From Phymatolithon calcareum (taxonomy: Eukaryota > Rhodophyta > Florideophyceae > Hapalidiales), in the NCBI GenBank assembly GCA_977006965.1, contig OZ345359.1, positions 3,038,001 to 3,102,000 of the forward strand: DNA of 64,000 nucleotides, read 5' to 3'. Below the pieces are notes generated by a model that was given only the letters and a program-made list of their open reading frames with translations, was not told the origin of the DNA and made no database searches. Position 1 is the stretch's first letter, and each line of letters starts with the position of its first letter. The position numbers and the translations under genes were made by a program. Positions 47,801 to 61,931 of this stretch are shown piece by piece.

Positions 47801-50800
47801 AACAGTCATATCGGTCAATAATAAATTCCTCGTGTGCACGCCGGTTGAGTAGACCAACCACGAGACGCATTTCTGGCATTCTACATGCCTGCGCATTCAG
47901 TTTGGATCCAGCTGTGACCAGAGGTTTTCACCAGAACATCTCCCTGGGTGAGTGTCTCATTGATCGATCAGGATAAGATGTTGCAATCGGTTGCAACCGG
48001 TTGCAATCAGTGCCAACAGGTCCCACGCGGTCCCAAACGGTGGCAAAGAAGCACACAAGGTGTGACACCGTGATATACACGTCATTATGACTGATATACA
48101 CGGGTCATTACAGTCAGAACTGTCAAATCAGTCAAAACAGTCATATCGGTCAATAATAAATTCGTCGTGTGCACGCCGGTTGAGTAGACCAACCACGAGA
48201 CGCATTTCTGGCATTCTACATGCCTGCGCATTCAGTTTGGATCCAGCTGTGACCAGAGGTTTTCACCAGAACATCTCCCTGGGTGAGTGTCTCATAGATC
48301 GATCAGGACAAGATGTTGCAATCAGTGCCAACCGGTCCCAGACTGTCCCAGACGGTGGCAAAGAAGCACACAAGGTGTGACACCGTGATATACACGTCAT
48401 TATGACTGATATACACGGGTCATTACAGTCAGAACTGTCAAATCAGTCAAAACAGTCATATCGGTCAATAATAAATTCGTCGTGTGCACGCCGGTTGAGT
48501 AGACCAACCACGAGACGCATTTCTGGCATTCTACATGCCTGCGCATTCAGTTTGGATCCAGCTGTGACCAGAGGTTTTCACCAGAACATCTCCCTGGGTG
48601 AGTGTCTCATAGATCGATCAGGATAAGATGTTGCAATCGGTTGCAACCGGTTGCAATCAGTGCCAACAGGTCCCACGCGGTCCCAAACGGTGGCAAAGAA
48701 GCACACAAGGTGTGACACCGTGATATACACGTCATTATGACTGATATACACGGGTCATTACAGTCAGAACTGTCAAATCAGTCAAAACAGTCATATCGGT
48801 CAATAATAAATTCGTCGTGTGCACGCCGGTTGAGTAGACCAACCACGAGACGCATTTCTGGCATTCTACATGCCTGCGCATTCAGTTTGGATCCAGCTGT
48901 GACCAGAGGTTTTCACCAGAACATCTCCCTGGGTGAGTGTCTCATAGATCGATCAGGACAAGATGTTGCAATCAGTGCCAACCGGTCCCAGACTGTCCCA
49001 GACGGTGGCAAAGAAGCACACAAGGTGTGACACCGTGATATACACGTCATTATGACTGATATACACGGGTCATTACAGTCAGAACTGTCAAATCAGTCAA
49101 AACAGTCATATCGGTCAATAATAAATTCGTCGTGTGCACGCCGGTTGAGTAGACCAACCACGAGACGCATTTCTGGCATTCTACATGCCTGCGCATTCAG
49201 TTTGGATCCAGCTGTGACCAGAGGTTTTCACCAGAACATCTCCCTGGGTGAGTGTCTCATAGATCGATCAGGATAAGATGTTGCAATCGGTTGCAACCGG
49301 TTGCAATCAGTGCCAACAGGTCCCACGCGGTCCCAAACGGTGGCAAAGAAGCACACAAGGTGTGACACCGTGATATACACGTCATTATGACTGATATACA
49401 CGGGTCATTACAGTCAGAACTGTCAAATCAGTCAAAACAGTCATATCGGTCAATAATAAATTCGTCGTGTGCACGCCGGTTGAGTAGACCAACCACGAGA
49501 CGCATTTCTGGCATTCTACATGCCTGCGCATTCAGTTTGGATCCAGCTGTGACCAGAGGTTTTCACCAGAACATCTCCCTGGGTGAGTGTCTCATAGATC
49601 GATCAGGACAAGATGTTGCAATCAGTGCCAACCGGTCCCAGACTGTCCCAAACGGTGGCAAAGAAGCACACAAGGTGTGACACCGTGATATACACGTCAT
49701 TATGACTGATATACACGGGTCATTACAGTCAGAACTGTCAAATCAGTCAAAACAGTCATATCGGTCAATAATAAATTCCTCGTGTGCACGCCGGTTGAGT
49801 AGACCAACCACGAGACGCATTTCTGGCATTCTACATGCCTGCGCATTCAGTTTGGATCCAGCTGTGACCAGAGGTTTTCACCAGAACATCTCCCTGGGTG
49901 AGTGTCTCATAGATCGATCAGGACAAGATGTTGCAATCAGTGCCAACCGGTCCCAGACTGTCCCAGACGGTGGCAAAGAAGCACACAAGGTGTGACACCG
50001 TGATATACACGTCATTATGACTGATATACACGGGTCATTACAGTCAGAACTGTCAAATCAGTCAAAACAGTCATATCGGTCAATAATAAATTCCTCGTGT
50101 GCACGCCGGTTGAGTAGACCAACCACGAGACGCATTTCTGGCATTCTACATGCCTGCGCATTCAGTTTGGATCCAGCTGTGACCAGAGGTTTTCACCAGA
50201 ACATCTCCCTGGGTGAGTGTCTCATTGATCGATCAGGATAAGATGTTGCAATCGGTTGCAACCGGTTGCAATCAGTGCCAACAGGTCCCACGCGGTCCCA
50301 AACGGTGGCAAAGAAGCACACAAGGTGTGACACCGTGATATACACGTCATTATGACTGATATACACGGGTCATTACAGTCAGAACTGTCAAATCAGTCAA
50401 AACAGTCATATCGGTCAATAATAAATTCCTCGTGTGCACGCCGGTTGAGTAGACCAACCACGAGACGCATTTCTGGCATTCTACATGCCTGCGCATTCAG
50501 TTTGGATCCAGCTGTGACCAGAGGTTTTCACCAGAACATCTCCCTGGGTGAGTGTCTCATAGATCGATCAGGACAAGATGTTGCAATCAGTGCCAACCGG
50601 TCCCAGACTGTCCCAGACGGTGGCAAAGAAGCACACAAGGTGTGACACCGTGATATACACGTCATTATGACTGATATACACGGGTCATTACAGTCAGAAC
50701 TGTCAAATCAGTCAAAACAGTCATATCGGTCAATAATAAATTCGTCGTGTGCACGCCGGTTGAGTAGACCAACCACGAGACGCATTTCTGGCATTCTACA

Positions 50801-51651
50801 TGCCTGCGCATTCAGTTTGGATCCAGCTGTGACCAGAGGTTTTCACCAGAACATCTCCCTGGGTGAGTGTCTCATAGATCGATCAGGATAAGATGTTGCA
50901 ATCGGTTGCAACCGGTTGCAATCAGTGCCAACAGGTCCCACGCGGTCCCAAACGGTGGCAAAGAAGCACACAAGGTGTGACACCGTGATATACACGTCAT
51001 TATGACTGATATACACGGGTCATTACAGTCAGAACTGTCAAATCAGTCAAAACAGTCATATCGGTCAATAATAAATTCGTCGTGTGCACGCCGGTTGAGT
51101 AGACCAACCACGAGACGCATTTCTGGCATTCTACATGCCTGCGCATTCAGTTTGGATCCAGCTGTGACCAGAGGTTTTCACCAGAACATCTCCCTGGGTG
51201 AGTGTCTCATAGATCGATCAGGACAAGATGTTGCAATCAGTGCCAACCGGTCCCAGACTGTCCCAGACGGTGGCAAAGAAGCACACAAGGTGTGACACCG
51301 TGATATACACGTCATTATGACTGATATACACGGGTCATTACAGTCAGAACTGTCAAATCAGTCAAAACAGTCATATCGGTCAATAATAAATTCCTCGTGT
51401 GCACGCCGGTTGAGTAGACCAACCACGAGACGCATTTCTGGCATTCTACATGCCTGCGCATTCAGTTTGGATCCAGCTGTGACCAGAGGTTTTCACCAGA
51501 ACATCTCCCTGGGTGAGTGTCTCATTGATCGATCAGGATAAGATGTTGCAATCGGTTGCAACCGGTTGCAATCAGTGCCAACAGGTCCCACGCGGTCCCA
51601 AACGGTGGCAAAGAAGCACACAAGGTGTGACACCGTGATATACACGTCATT
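44857..51651 (+). repeat. Higher-order repeat, 2,265-bp heptamer AABABAB, three copies
   Basis: Heptamers start at 44,857, 47,122 and 49,387. The second and third begin with an A unit carrying CCCAAACGG in place of CCCAGACGG (47,380 region and 49,645 region). The first has a private TATCAGTCA in its first unit. Confidence 0.92.
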
Positions 51652-54600
51652 ATGACTGATATACACGGGTCATTACAGTCAGAACTGTCAAATCAGTCAA
51701 AACAGTCATATCGGTCAATAATAAATTCGTCGTGTGCACGCCGGTTGAGTAGACCAACCACGAGACGCATTTCTGGCATTCTACATGCCTGCGCATTCAG
51801 TTTGGATCCAGCTGTGACCAGAGGTTTTCACCAGAACATCTCCCTGGGTGAGTGTCTCATAGATCGATCAGGACAAGATGTTGCAATCAGTGCCAACCGG
51901 TCCCAGACTGTCCCAAACGGTGGCAAAGAAGCACACAAGGTGTGACACCGTGATATACACGTCATTATGACTGATATACACGGGTCATTACAGTCAGAAC
52001 TGTCAAATCAGTCAAAACAGTCATATCGGTCAATAATAAATTCCTCGTGTGCACGCCGGTTGAGTAGACCAACCACGAGACGCATTTCTGGCATTCTACA
52101 TGCCTGCGCATTCAGTTTGGATCCAGCTGTGACCAGAGGTTTTCACCAGAACATCTCCCTGGGTGAGTGTCTCATAGATCGATCAGGACAAGATGTTGCA
52201 ATCAGTGCCAACCGGTCCCAGACTGTCCCAGACGGTGGCAAAGAAGCACACAAGGTGTGACACCGTGATATACACGTCATTATGACTGATATACACGGGT
52301 CATTACAGTCAGAACTGTCAAATCAGTCAAAACAGTCATATCGGTCAATAATAAATTCCTCGTGTGCACGCCGGTTGAGTAGACCAACCACGAGACGCAT
52401 TTCTGGCATTCTACATGCCTGCGCATTCAGTTTGGATCCAGCTGTGACCAGAGGTTTTCACCAGAACATCTCCCTGGGTGAGTGTCTCATTGATCGATCA
52501 GGATAAGATGTTGCAATCGGTTGCAACCGGTTGCAATCAGTGCCAACAGGTCCCACGCGGTCCCAAACGGTGGCAAAGAAGCACACAAGGTGTGACACCG
52601 TGATATACACGTCATTATGACTGATATACACGGGTCATTACAGTCAGAACTGTCAAATCAGTCAAAACAGTCATATCGGTCAATAATAAATTCGTCGTGT
52701 GCACGCCGGTTGAGTAGACCAACCACGAGACGCATTTCTGGCATTCTACATGCCTGCGCATTCAGTTTGGATCCAGCTGTGACCAGAGGTTTTCACCAGA
52801 ACATCTCCCTGGGTGAGTGTCTCATAGATCGATCAGGACAAGATGTTGCAATCAGTGCCAACCGGTCCCAGACTGTCCCAAACGGTGGCAAAGAAGCACA
52901 CAAGGTGTGACACCGTGATATACACGTCATTATGACTGATATACACGGGTCATTACAGTCAGAACTGTCAAATCAGTCAAAACAGTCATATCGGTCAATA
53001 ATAAATTCCTCGTGTGCACGCCGGTTGAGTAGACCAACCACGAGACGCATTTCTGGCATTCTACATGCCTGCGCATTCAGTTTGGATCCAGCTGTGACCA
53101 GAGGTTTTCACCAGAACATCTCCCTGGGTGAGTGTCTCATAGATCGATCAGGACAAGATGTTGCAATCAGTGCCAACCGGTCCCAGACTGTCCCAGACGG
53201 TGGCAAAGAAGCACACAAGGTGTGACACCGTGATATACACGTCATTATGACTGATATACACGGGTCATTACAGTCAGAACTGTCAAATCAGTCAAAACAG
53301 TCATATCGGTCAATAATAAATTCCTCGTGTGCACGCCGGTTGAGTAGACCAACCACGAGACGCATTTCTGGCATTCTACATGCCTGCGCATTCAGTTTGG
53401 ATCCAGCTGTGACCAGAGGTTTTCACCAGAACATCTCCCTGGGTGAGTGTCTCATTGATCGATCAGGATAAGATGTTGCAATCGGTTGCAACCGGTTGCA
53501 ATCAGTGCCAACAGGTCCCACGCGGTCCCAAACGGTGGCAAAGAAGCACACAAGGTGTGACACCGTGATATACACGTCATTATGACTGATATACACGGGT
53601 CATTACAGTCAGAACTGTCAAATCAGTCAAAACAGTCATATCGGTCAATAATAAATTCCTCGTGTGCACGCCGGTTGAGTAGACCAACCACGAGACGCAT
53701 TTCTGGCATTCTACATGCCTGCGCATTCAGTTTGGATCCAGCTGTGACCAGAGGTTTTCACCAGAACATCTCCCTGGGTGAGTGTCTCATAGATCGATCA
53801 GGACAAGATGTTGCAATCAGTGCCAACCGGTCCCAGACTGTCCCAGACGGTGGCAAAGAAGCACACAAGGTGTGACACCGTGATATACACGTCATTATGA
53901 CTGATATACACGGGTCATTACAGTCAGAACTGTCAAATCAGTCAAAACAGTCATATCGGTCAATAATAAATTCGTCGTGTGCACGCCGGTTGAGTAGACC
54001 AACCACGAGACGCATTTCTGGCATTCTACATGCCTGCGCATTCAGTTTGGATCCAGCTGTGACCAGAGGTTTTCACCAGAACATCTCCCTGGGTGAGTGT
54101 CTCATAGATCGATCAGGACAAGATGTAGCAATCAGTGCCAACCGGTCCCAGACTGTCCCAGACGGTGGCAAAGAAGCACACAAGGTGTGACACCGTGATA
54201 TACACGTCATTATGACTGATATACACGGGTCATTACAGTCAGAACTGTCAAATCAGTCAAAACAGTCATATCGGTCAATAATAAATTCGTCGTGTGCACG
54301 CCGGTTGAGTAGACCAACCACGAGACGCATTTCTGGCATTCTACATGCCTGCGCATTCAGTTTGGATCCAGCTGTGACCAGAGGTTTTCACCAGAACATC
54401 TCCCTGGGTGAGTGTCTCATTGATCGATCAGGATAAGATGTTGCAATCGGTTGCAACCGGTTGCAATCAGTGCCAACAGGTCCCACGCGGTCCCAAACGG
54501 TGGCAAAGAAGCACACAAGGTGTGACACCGTGATATACACGTCATTATGACTGATATACACGGGTCATTACAGTCAGAACTGTCAAATCAGTCAAAACAG

Positions 54601-55511
54601 TCATATCGGTCAATAATAAATTCCTCGTGTGCACGCCGGTTGAGTAGACCAACCACGAGACGCATTTCTGGCATTCTACATGCCTGCGCATTCAGTTTGG
54701 ATCCAGCTGTGACCAGAGGTTTTCACCAGAACATCTCCCTGGGTGAGTGTCTCATAGATCGATCAGGACAAGATGTTGCAATCAGTGCCAACCGGTCCCA
54801 GACTGTCCCAGACGGTGGCAAAGAAGCACACAAGGTGTGACACCGTGATATACACGTCATTATGACTGATATACACGGGTCATTACAGTCAGAACTGTCA
54901 AATCAGTCAAAACAGTCATATCGGTCAATAATAAATTCGTCGTGTGCACGCCGGTTGAGTAGACCAACCACGAGACGCATTTCTGGCATTCTACATGCCT
55001 GCGCATTCAGTTTGGATCCAGCTGTGACCAGAGGTTTTCACCAGAACATCTCCCTGGGTGAGTGTCTCATAGATCGATCAGGACAAGATGTTGCAATCAG
55101 TGCCAACCGGTCCCAGACTGTCCCAGACGGTGGCAAAGAAGCACACAAGGTGTGACACCGTGATATACACGTCATTATGACTGATATACACGGGTCATTA
55201 CAGTCAGAACTGTCAAATCAGTCAAAACAGTCATATCGGTCAATAATAAATTCGTCGTGTGCACGCCGGTTGAGTAGACCAACCACGAGACGCATTTCTG
55301 GCATTCTACATGCCTGCGCATTCAGTTTGGATCCAGCTGTGACCAGAGGTTTTCACCAGAACATCTCCCTGGGTGAGTGTCTCATTGATCGATCAGGATA
55401 AGATGTTGCAATCGGTTGCAACCGGTTGCAATCAGTGCCAACAGGTCCCACGCGGTCCCAAACGGTGGCAAAGAAGCACACAAGGTGTGACACCGTGATA
55501 TACACGTCATT
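51652..55511 (+). repeat. Higher-order repeat, 965-bp AAB trimer, four copies
   Basis: Trimers start at 51,652, 52,617, 53,582 and 54,547. The first two begin with the CCCAAACGG A variant. The A unit at 53,897 has a private GATGTAGCA that recurs at 58,387. Confidence 0.92.
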
Positions 55512-57106
55512 ATGACTGATATACACGGGTCATTACAGTCAGAACTGTCAAATCAGTCAAAACAGTCATATCGGTCAATAATAAATTCGTCGTGTGCACG
55601 CCGGTTGAGTAGACCAACCACGAGACGCATTTCTGGCATTCTACATGCCTGCGCATTCAGTTTGGATCCAGCTGTGACCAGAGGTTTTCACCAGAACATC
55701 TCCCTGGGTGAGTGTCTCATAGATCGATCAGGACAAGATGTTGCAATCAGTGCCAACCGGTCCCAGACTGTCCCAAACGGTGGCAAAGAAGCACACAAGG
55801 TGTGACACCGTGATATACACGTCATTATGACTGATATACACGGGTCATTACAGTCAGAACTGTCAAATCAGTCAAAACAGTCATATCGGTCAATAATAAA
55901 TTCCTCGTGTGCACGCCGGTTGAGTAGACCAACCACGAGACGCATTTCTGGCATTCTACATGCCTGCGCATTCAGTTTGGATCCAGCTGTGACCAGAGGT
56001 TTTCACCAGAACATCTCCCTGGGTGAGTGTCTCATAGATCGATCAGGACAAGATGTTGCAATCAGTGCCAACCGGTCCCAGACTGTCCCAGACGGTGGCA
56101 AAGAAGCACACAAGGTGTGACACCGTGATATACACGTCATTATGACTGATATACACGGGTCATTACAGTCAGAACTGTCAAATCAGTCAAAACAGTCATA
56201 TCGGTCAATAATAAATTCCTCGTGTGCACGCCGGTTGAGTAGACCAACCACGAGACGCATTTCTGGCATTCTACATGCCTGCGCATTCAGTTTGGATCCA
56301 GCTGTGACCAGAGGTTTTCACCAGAACATCTCCCTGGGTGAGTGTCTCATAGATCGATCAGGACAAGATGTTGCAATCAGTGCCAACCGGTCCCAGACTG
56401 TCCCAGACGGTGGCAAAGAAGCACACAAGGTGTGACACCGTGATATACACGTCATTATGACTGATATACACGGGTCATTACAGTCAGAACTGTCAAATCA
56501 GTCAAAACAGTCATATCGGTCAATAATAAATTCGTCGTGTGCACGCCGGTTGAGTAGACCAACCACGAGACGCATTTCTGGCATTCTACATGCCTGCGCA
56601 TTCAGTTTGGATCCAGCTGTGACCAGAGGTTTTCACCAGAACATCTCCCTGGGTGAGTGTCTCATAGATCGATCAGGACAAGATGTTGCAATCAGTGCCA
56701 ACCGGTCCCAGACTGTCCCAGACGGTGGCAAAGAAGCACACAAGGTGTGACACCGTGATATACACGTCATTATGACTGATATACACGGGTCATTACAGTC
56801 AGAACTGTCAAATCAGTCAAAACAGTCATATCGGTCAATAATAAATTCGTCGTGTGCACGCCGGTTGAGTAGACCAACCACGAGACGCATTTCTGGCATT
56901 CTACATGCCTGCGCATTCAGTTTGGATCCAGCTGTGACCAGAGGTTTTCACCAGAACATCTCCCTGGGTGAGTGTCTCATTGATCGATCAGGATAAGATG
57001 TTGCAATCGGTTGCAACCGGTTGCAATCAGTGCCAACAGGTCCCACGCGGTCCCAAACGGTGGCAAAGAAGCACACAAGGTGTGACACCGTGATATACAC
57101 GTCATT
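55512..57106 (+). repeat. AAAAB block interrupting the trimer zone
   Basis: Four A units (55,512, 55,827, 56,142, 56,457) precede one B (56,772), 1,595 bp in all. It reads as a trimer expanded by two A units. Confidence 0.88.
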
Positions 57107-60100
57107 ATGACTGATATACACGGGTCATTACAGTCAGAACTGTCAAATCAGTCAAAACAGTCATATCGGTCAATAATAAATTCGTCGTGTGCACGCCGGT
57201 TGAGTAGACCAACCACGAGACGCATTTCTGGCATTCTACATGCCTGCGCATTCAGTTTGGATCCAGCTGTGACCAGAGGTTTTCACCAGAACATCTCCCT
57301 GGGTGAGTGTCTCATAGATCGATCAGGACAAGATGTTGCAATCAGTGCCAACCGGTCCCAGACTGTCCCAAACGGTGGCAAAGAAGCACACAAGGTGTGA
57401 CACCGTGATATACACGTCATTATGACTGATATACACGGGTCATTACAGTCAGAACTGTCAAATCAGTCAAAACAGTCATATCGGTCAATAATAAATTCCT
57501 CGTGTGCACGCCGGTTGAGTAGACCAACCACGAGACGCATTTCTGGCATTCTACATGCCTGCGCATTCAGTTTGGATCCAGCTGTGACCAGAGGTTTTCA
57601 CCAGAACATCTCCCTGGGTGAGTGTCTCATAGATCGATCAGGACAAGATGTTGCAATCAGTGCCAACCGGTCCCAGACTGTCCCAGACGGTGGCAAAGAA
57701 GCACACAAGGTGTGACACCGTGATATACACGTCATTATGACTGATATATACGGGTCATTACAGTCAGAACTGTCAAATCAGTCAAAACAGTCATATCGGT
57801 CAATAATAAATTCCTCGTGTGCACGCCGGTTGAGTAGACCAACCACGAGACGCATTTCTGGCATTCTACATGCCTGCGCATTCAGTTTGGATCCAGCTGT
57901 GACCAGAGGTTTTCACCAGAACATCTCCCTGGGTGAGTGTCTCATTGATCGATCAGGATAAGATGTTGCAATCGGTTGCAACCGGTTGCAATCAGTGCCA
58001 ACAGGTCCCACGCGGTCCCAAACGGTGGCAAAGAAGCACACAAGGTGTGACACCGTGATATACACGTCATTATGACTGATATACACGGGTCATTACAGTC
58101 AGAACTGTCAAATCAGTCAAAACAGTCATATCGGTCAATAATAAATTCGTCGTGTGCACGCCGGTTGAGTAGACCAACCACGAGACGCATTTCTGGCATT
58201 CTACATGCCTGCGCATTCAGTTTGGATCCAGCTGTGACCAGAGGTTTTCACCAGAACATCTCCCTGGGTGAGTGTCTCATAGATCGATCAGGACAAGATG
58301 TTGCAATCAGTGCCAACCGGTCCCAGACTGTCCCAGACGGTGGCAAAGAAGCACACAAGGTGTGACACCGTGATATACACGTCATTATGACTGATATACA
58401 CGGGTCATTACAGTCAGAACTGTCAAATCAGTCAAAACAGTCATATCGGTCAATAATAAATTCGTCGTGTGCACGCCGGTTGAGTAGACCAACCACGAGA
58501 CGCATTTCTGGCATTCTACATGCCTGCGCATTCAGTTTGGATCCAGCTGTGACCAGAGGTTTTCACCAGAACATCTCCCTGGGTGAGTGTCTCATAGATC
58601 GATCAGGACAAGATGTAGCAATCAGTGCCAACCGGTCCCAGACTGTCCCAGACGGTGGCAAAGAAGCACACAAGGTGTGACACCGTGATATACACGTCAT
58701 TATGACTGATATACACGGGTCATTACAGTCAGAACTGTCAAATCAGTCAAAACAGTCATATCGGTCAATAATAAATTCGTCGTGTGCACGCCGGTTGAGT
58801 AGACCAACCACGAGACGCATTTCTGGCATTCTACATGCCTGCGCATTCAGTTTGGATCCAGCTGTGACCAGAGGTTTTCACCAGAACATCTCCCTGGGTG
58901 AGTGTCTCATTGATCGATCAGGATAAGATGTTGCAATCGGTTGCAACCGGTTGCAATCAGTGCCAACAGGTCCCACGCGGTCCCAAACGGTGGCAAAGAA
59001 GCACACAAGGTGTGACACCGTGATATACACGTCATTATGACTGATATACACGGGTCATTACAGTCAGAACTGTCAAATCAGTCAAAACAGTCATATCGGT
59101 CAATAATAAATTCGTCGTGTGCACGCCGGTTGAGTAGACCAACCACGAGACGCATTTCTGGCATTCTACATGCCTGCGCATTCAGTTTGGATCCAGCTGT
59201 GACCAGAGGTTTTCACCAGAACATCTCCCTGGGTGAGTGTCTCATAGATCGATCAGGACAAGATGTTGCAATCAGTGCCAACCGGTCCCAGACTGTCCCA
59301 GACGGTGGCAAAGAAGCACACAAGGTGTGACACCGTGATATACACGTCATTATGACTGATATACACGGGTCATTACAGTCAGAACTGTCAAATCAGTCAA
59401 AACAGTCATATCGGTCAATAATAAATTCGTCGTGTGCACGCCGGTTGAGTAGACCAACCACGAGACGCATTTCTGGCATTCTACATGCCTGCGCATTCAG
59501 TTTGGATCCAGCTGTGACCAGAGGTTTTCACCAGAACATCTCCCTGGGTGAGTGTCTCATAGATCGATCAGGACAAGATGTTGCAATCAGTGCCAACCGG
59601 TCCCAGACTGTCCCAGACGGTGGCAAAGAAGCACACAAGGTGTGACACCGTGATATACACGTCATTATGACTGATATACACGGGTCATTACAGTCAGAAC
59701 TGTCAAATCAGTCAAAACAGTCATATCGGTCAATAATAAATTCGTCGTGTGCACGCCGGTTGAGTAGACCAACCACGAGACGCATTTCTGGCATTCTACA
59801 TGCCTGCGCATTCAGTTTGGATCCAGCTGTGACCAGAGGTTTTCACCAGAACATCTCCCTGGGTGAGTGTCTCATTGATCGATCAGGATAAGATGTTGCA
59901 ATCGGTTGCAACCGGTTGCAATCAGTGCCAACAGGTCCCACGCGGTCCCAAACGGTGGCAAAGAAGCACACAAGGTGTGACACCGTGATATACACGTCAT
60001 TATGACTGATATACACGGGTCATTACAGTCAGAACTGTCAAATCAGTCAAAACAGTCATATCGGTCAATAATAAATTCGTCGTGTGCACGCCGGTTGAGT

Positions 60101-61931
60101 AGACCAACCACGAGACGCATTTCTGGCATTCTACATGCCTGCGCATTCAGTTTGGATCCAGCTGTGACCAGAGGTTTTCACCAGAACATCTCCCTGGGTG
60201 AGTGTCTCATAGATCGATCAGGACAAGATGTTGCAATCAGTGCCAACCGGTCCCAGACTGTCCCAGACGGTGGCAAAGAAGCACACAAGGTGTGACACCG
60301 TGATATACACGTCATTATGACTGATATACACGGGTCATTACAGTCAGAACTGTCAAATCAGTCAAAACAGTCATATCGGTCAATAATAAATTCGTCGTGT
60401 GCACGCCGGTTGAGTAGACCAACCACGAGACGCATTTCTGGCATTCTACATGCCTGCGCATTCAGTTTGGATCCAGCTGTGACCAGAGGTTTTCACCAGA
60501 ACATCTCCCTGGGTGAGTGTCTCATAGATCGATCAGGACAAGATGTTGCAATCAGTGCCAACCGGTCCCAGACTGTCCCAGACGGTGGCAAAGAAGCACA
60601 CAAGGTGTGACACCGTGATATACACGTCATTATGACTGATATACACGGGTCATTACAGTCAGAACTGTCAAATCAGTCAAAACAGTCATATCGGTCAATA
60701 ATAAATTCGTCGTGTGCACGCCGGTTGAGTAGACCAACCACGAGACGCATTTCTGGCATTCTACATGCCTGCGCATTCAGTTTGGATCCAGCTGTGACCA
60801 GAGGTTTTCACCAGAACATCTCCCTGGGTGAGTGTCTCATTGATCGATCAGGATAAGATGTTGCAATCGGTTGCAACCGGTTGCAATCAGTGCCAACAGG
60901 TCCCACGCGGTCCCAAACGGTGGCAAAGAAGCACACAAGGTGTGACACCGTGATATACACGTCATTATGACTGATATACACGGGTCATTACAGTCAGAAC
61001 TGTCAAATCAGTCAAAACAGTCATATCGGTCAATAATAAATTCGTCGTGTGCACGCCGGTTGAGTAGACCAACCACGAGACGCATTTCTGGCATTCTACA
61101 TGCCTGCGCATTCAGTTTGGATCCAGCTGTGACCAGAGGTTTTCACCAGAACATCTCCCTGGGTGAGTGTCTCATAGATCGATCAGGACAAGATGTTGCA
61201 ATCAGTGCCAACCGGTCCCAGACTGTCCCAAACGGTGGCAAAGAAGCACACAAGGTGTGACACCGTGATATACACGTCATTATGACTGATATACACGGGT
61301 CATTACAGTCAGAACTGTCAAATCAGTCAAAACAGTCATATCGGTCAATAATAAATTCGTCGTGTGCACGCCGGTTGAGTAGACCAACCACGAGACGCAT
61401 TTCTGGCATTCTACATGCCTGCGCATTCAGTTTGGATCCAGCTGTGACCAGAGGTTTTCACCAGAACATCTCCCTGGGTGAGTGTCTCATAGATCGATCA
61501 GGACAAGATGTTGCAATCAGTGCCAACCGGTCCCAGACTGTCCCAGACGGTGGCAAAGAAGCACACAAGGTGTGACACCGTGATATACACGTCATTATGA
61601 CTGATATACACGGGTCATTACAGTCAGAACTGTCAAATCAGTCAAAACAGTCATATCGGTCAATAATAAATTCGTCGTGTGCACGCCGGTTGAGTAGACC
61701 AACCACGAGACGCATTTCTGGCATTCTACATGCCTGCGCATTCAGTTTGGATCCAGCTGTGACCAGAGGTTTTCACCAGAACATCTCCCTGGGTGAGTGT
61801 CTCATTGATCGATCAGGATAAGATGTTGCAATCGGTTGCAACCGGTTGCAATCAGTGCCAACAGGTCCCACGCGGTCCCAAACGGTGGCAAAGAAGCACA
61901 CAAGGTGTGACACCGTGATATACACGTCATT
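57107..61931 (+). repeat. Higher-order repeat, 965-bp AAB trimer, five copies
   Basis: Trimers start at 57,107, 58,072, 59,037, 60,002 and 60,967. The CCCAAACGG variant marks the first A at 57,107 and 60,967. TTCGTCG is fixed in most units, unlike the zone at 51.6-55.5 kb where TTCCTCG is common. Confidence 0.92.
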
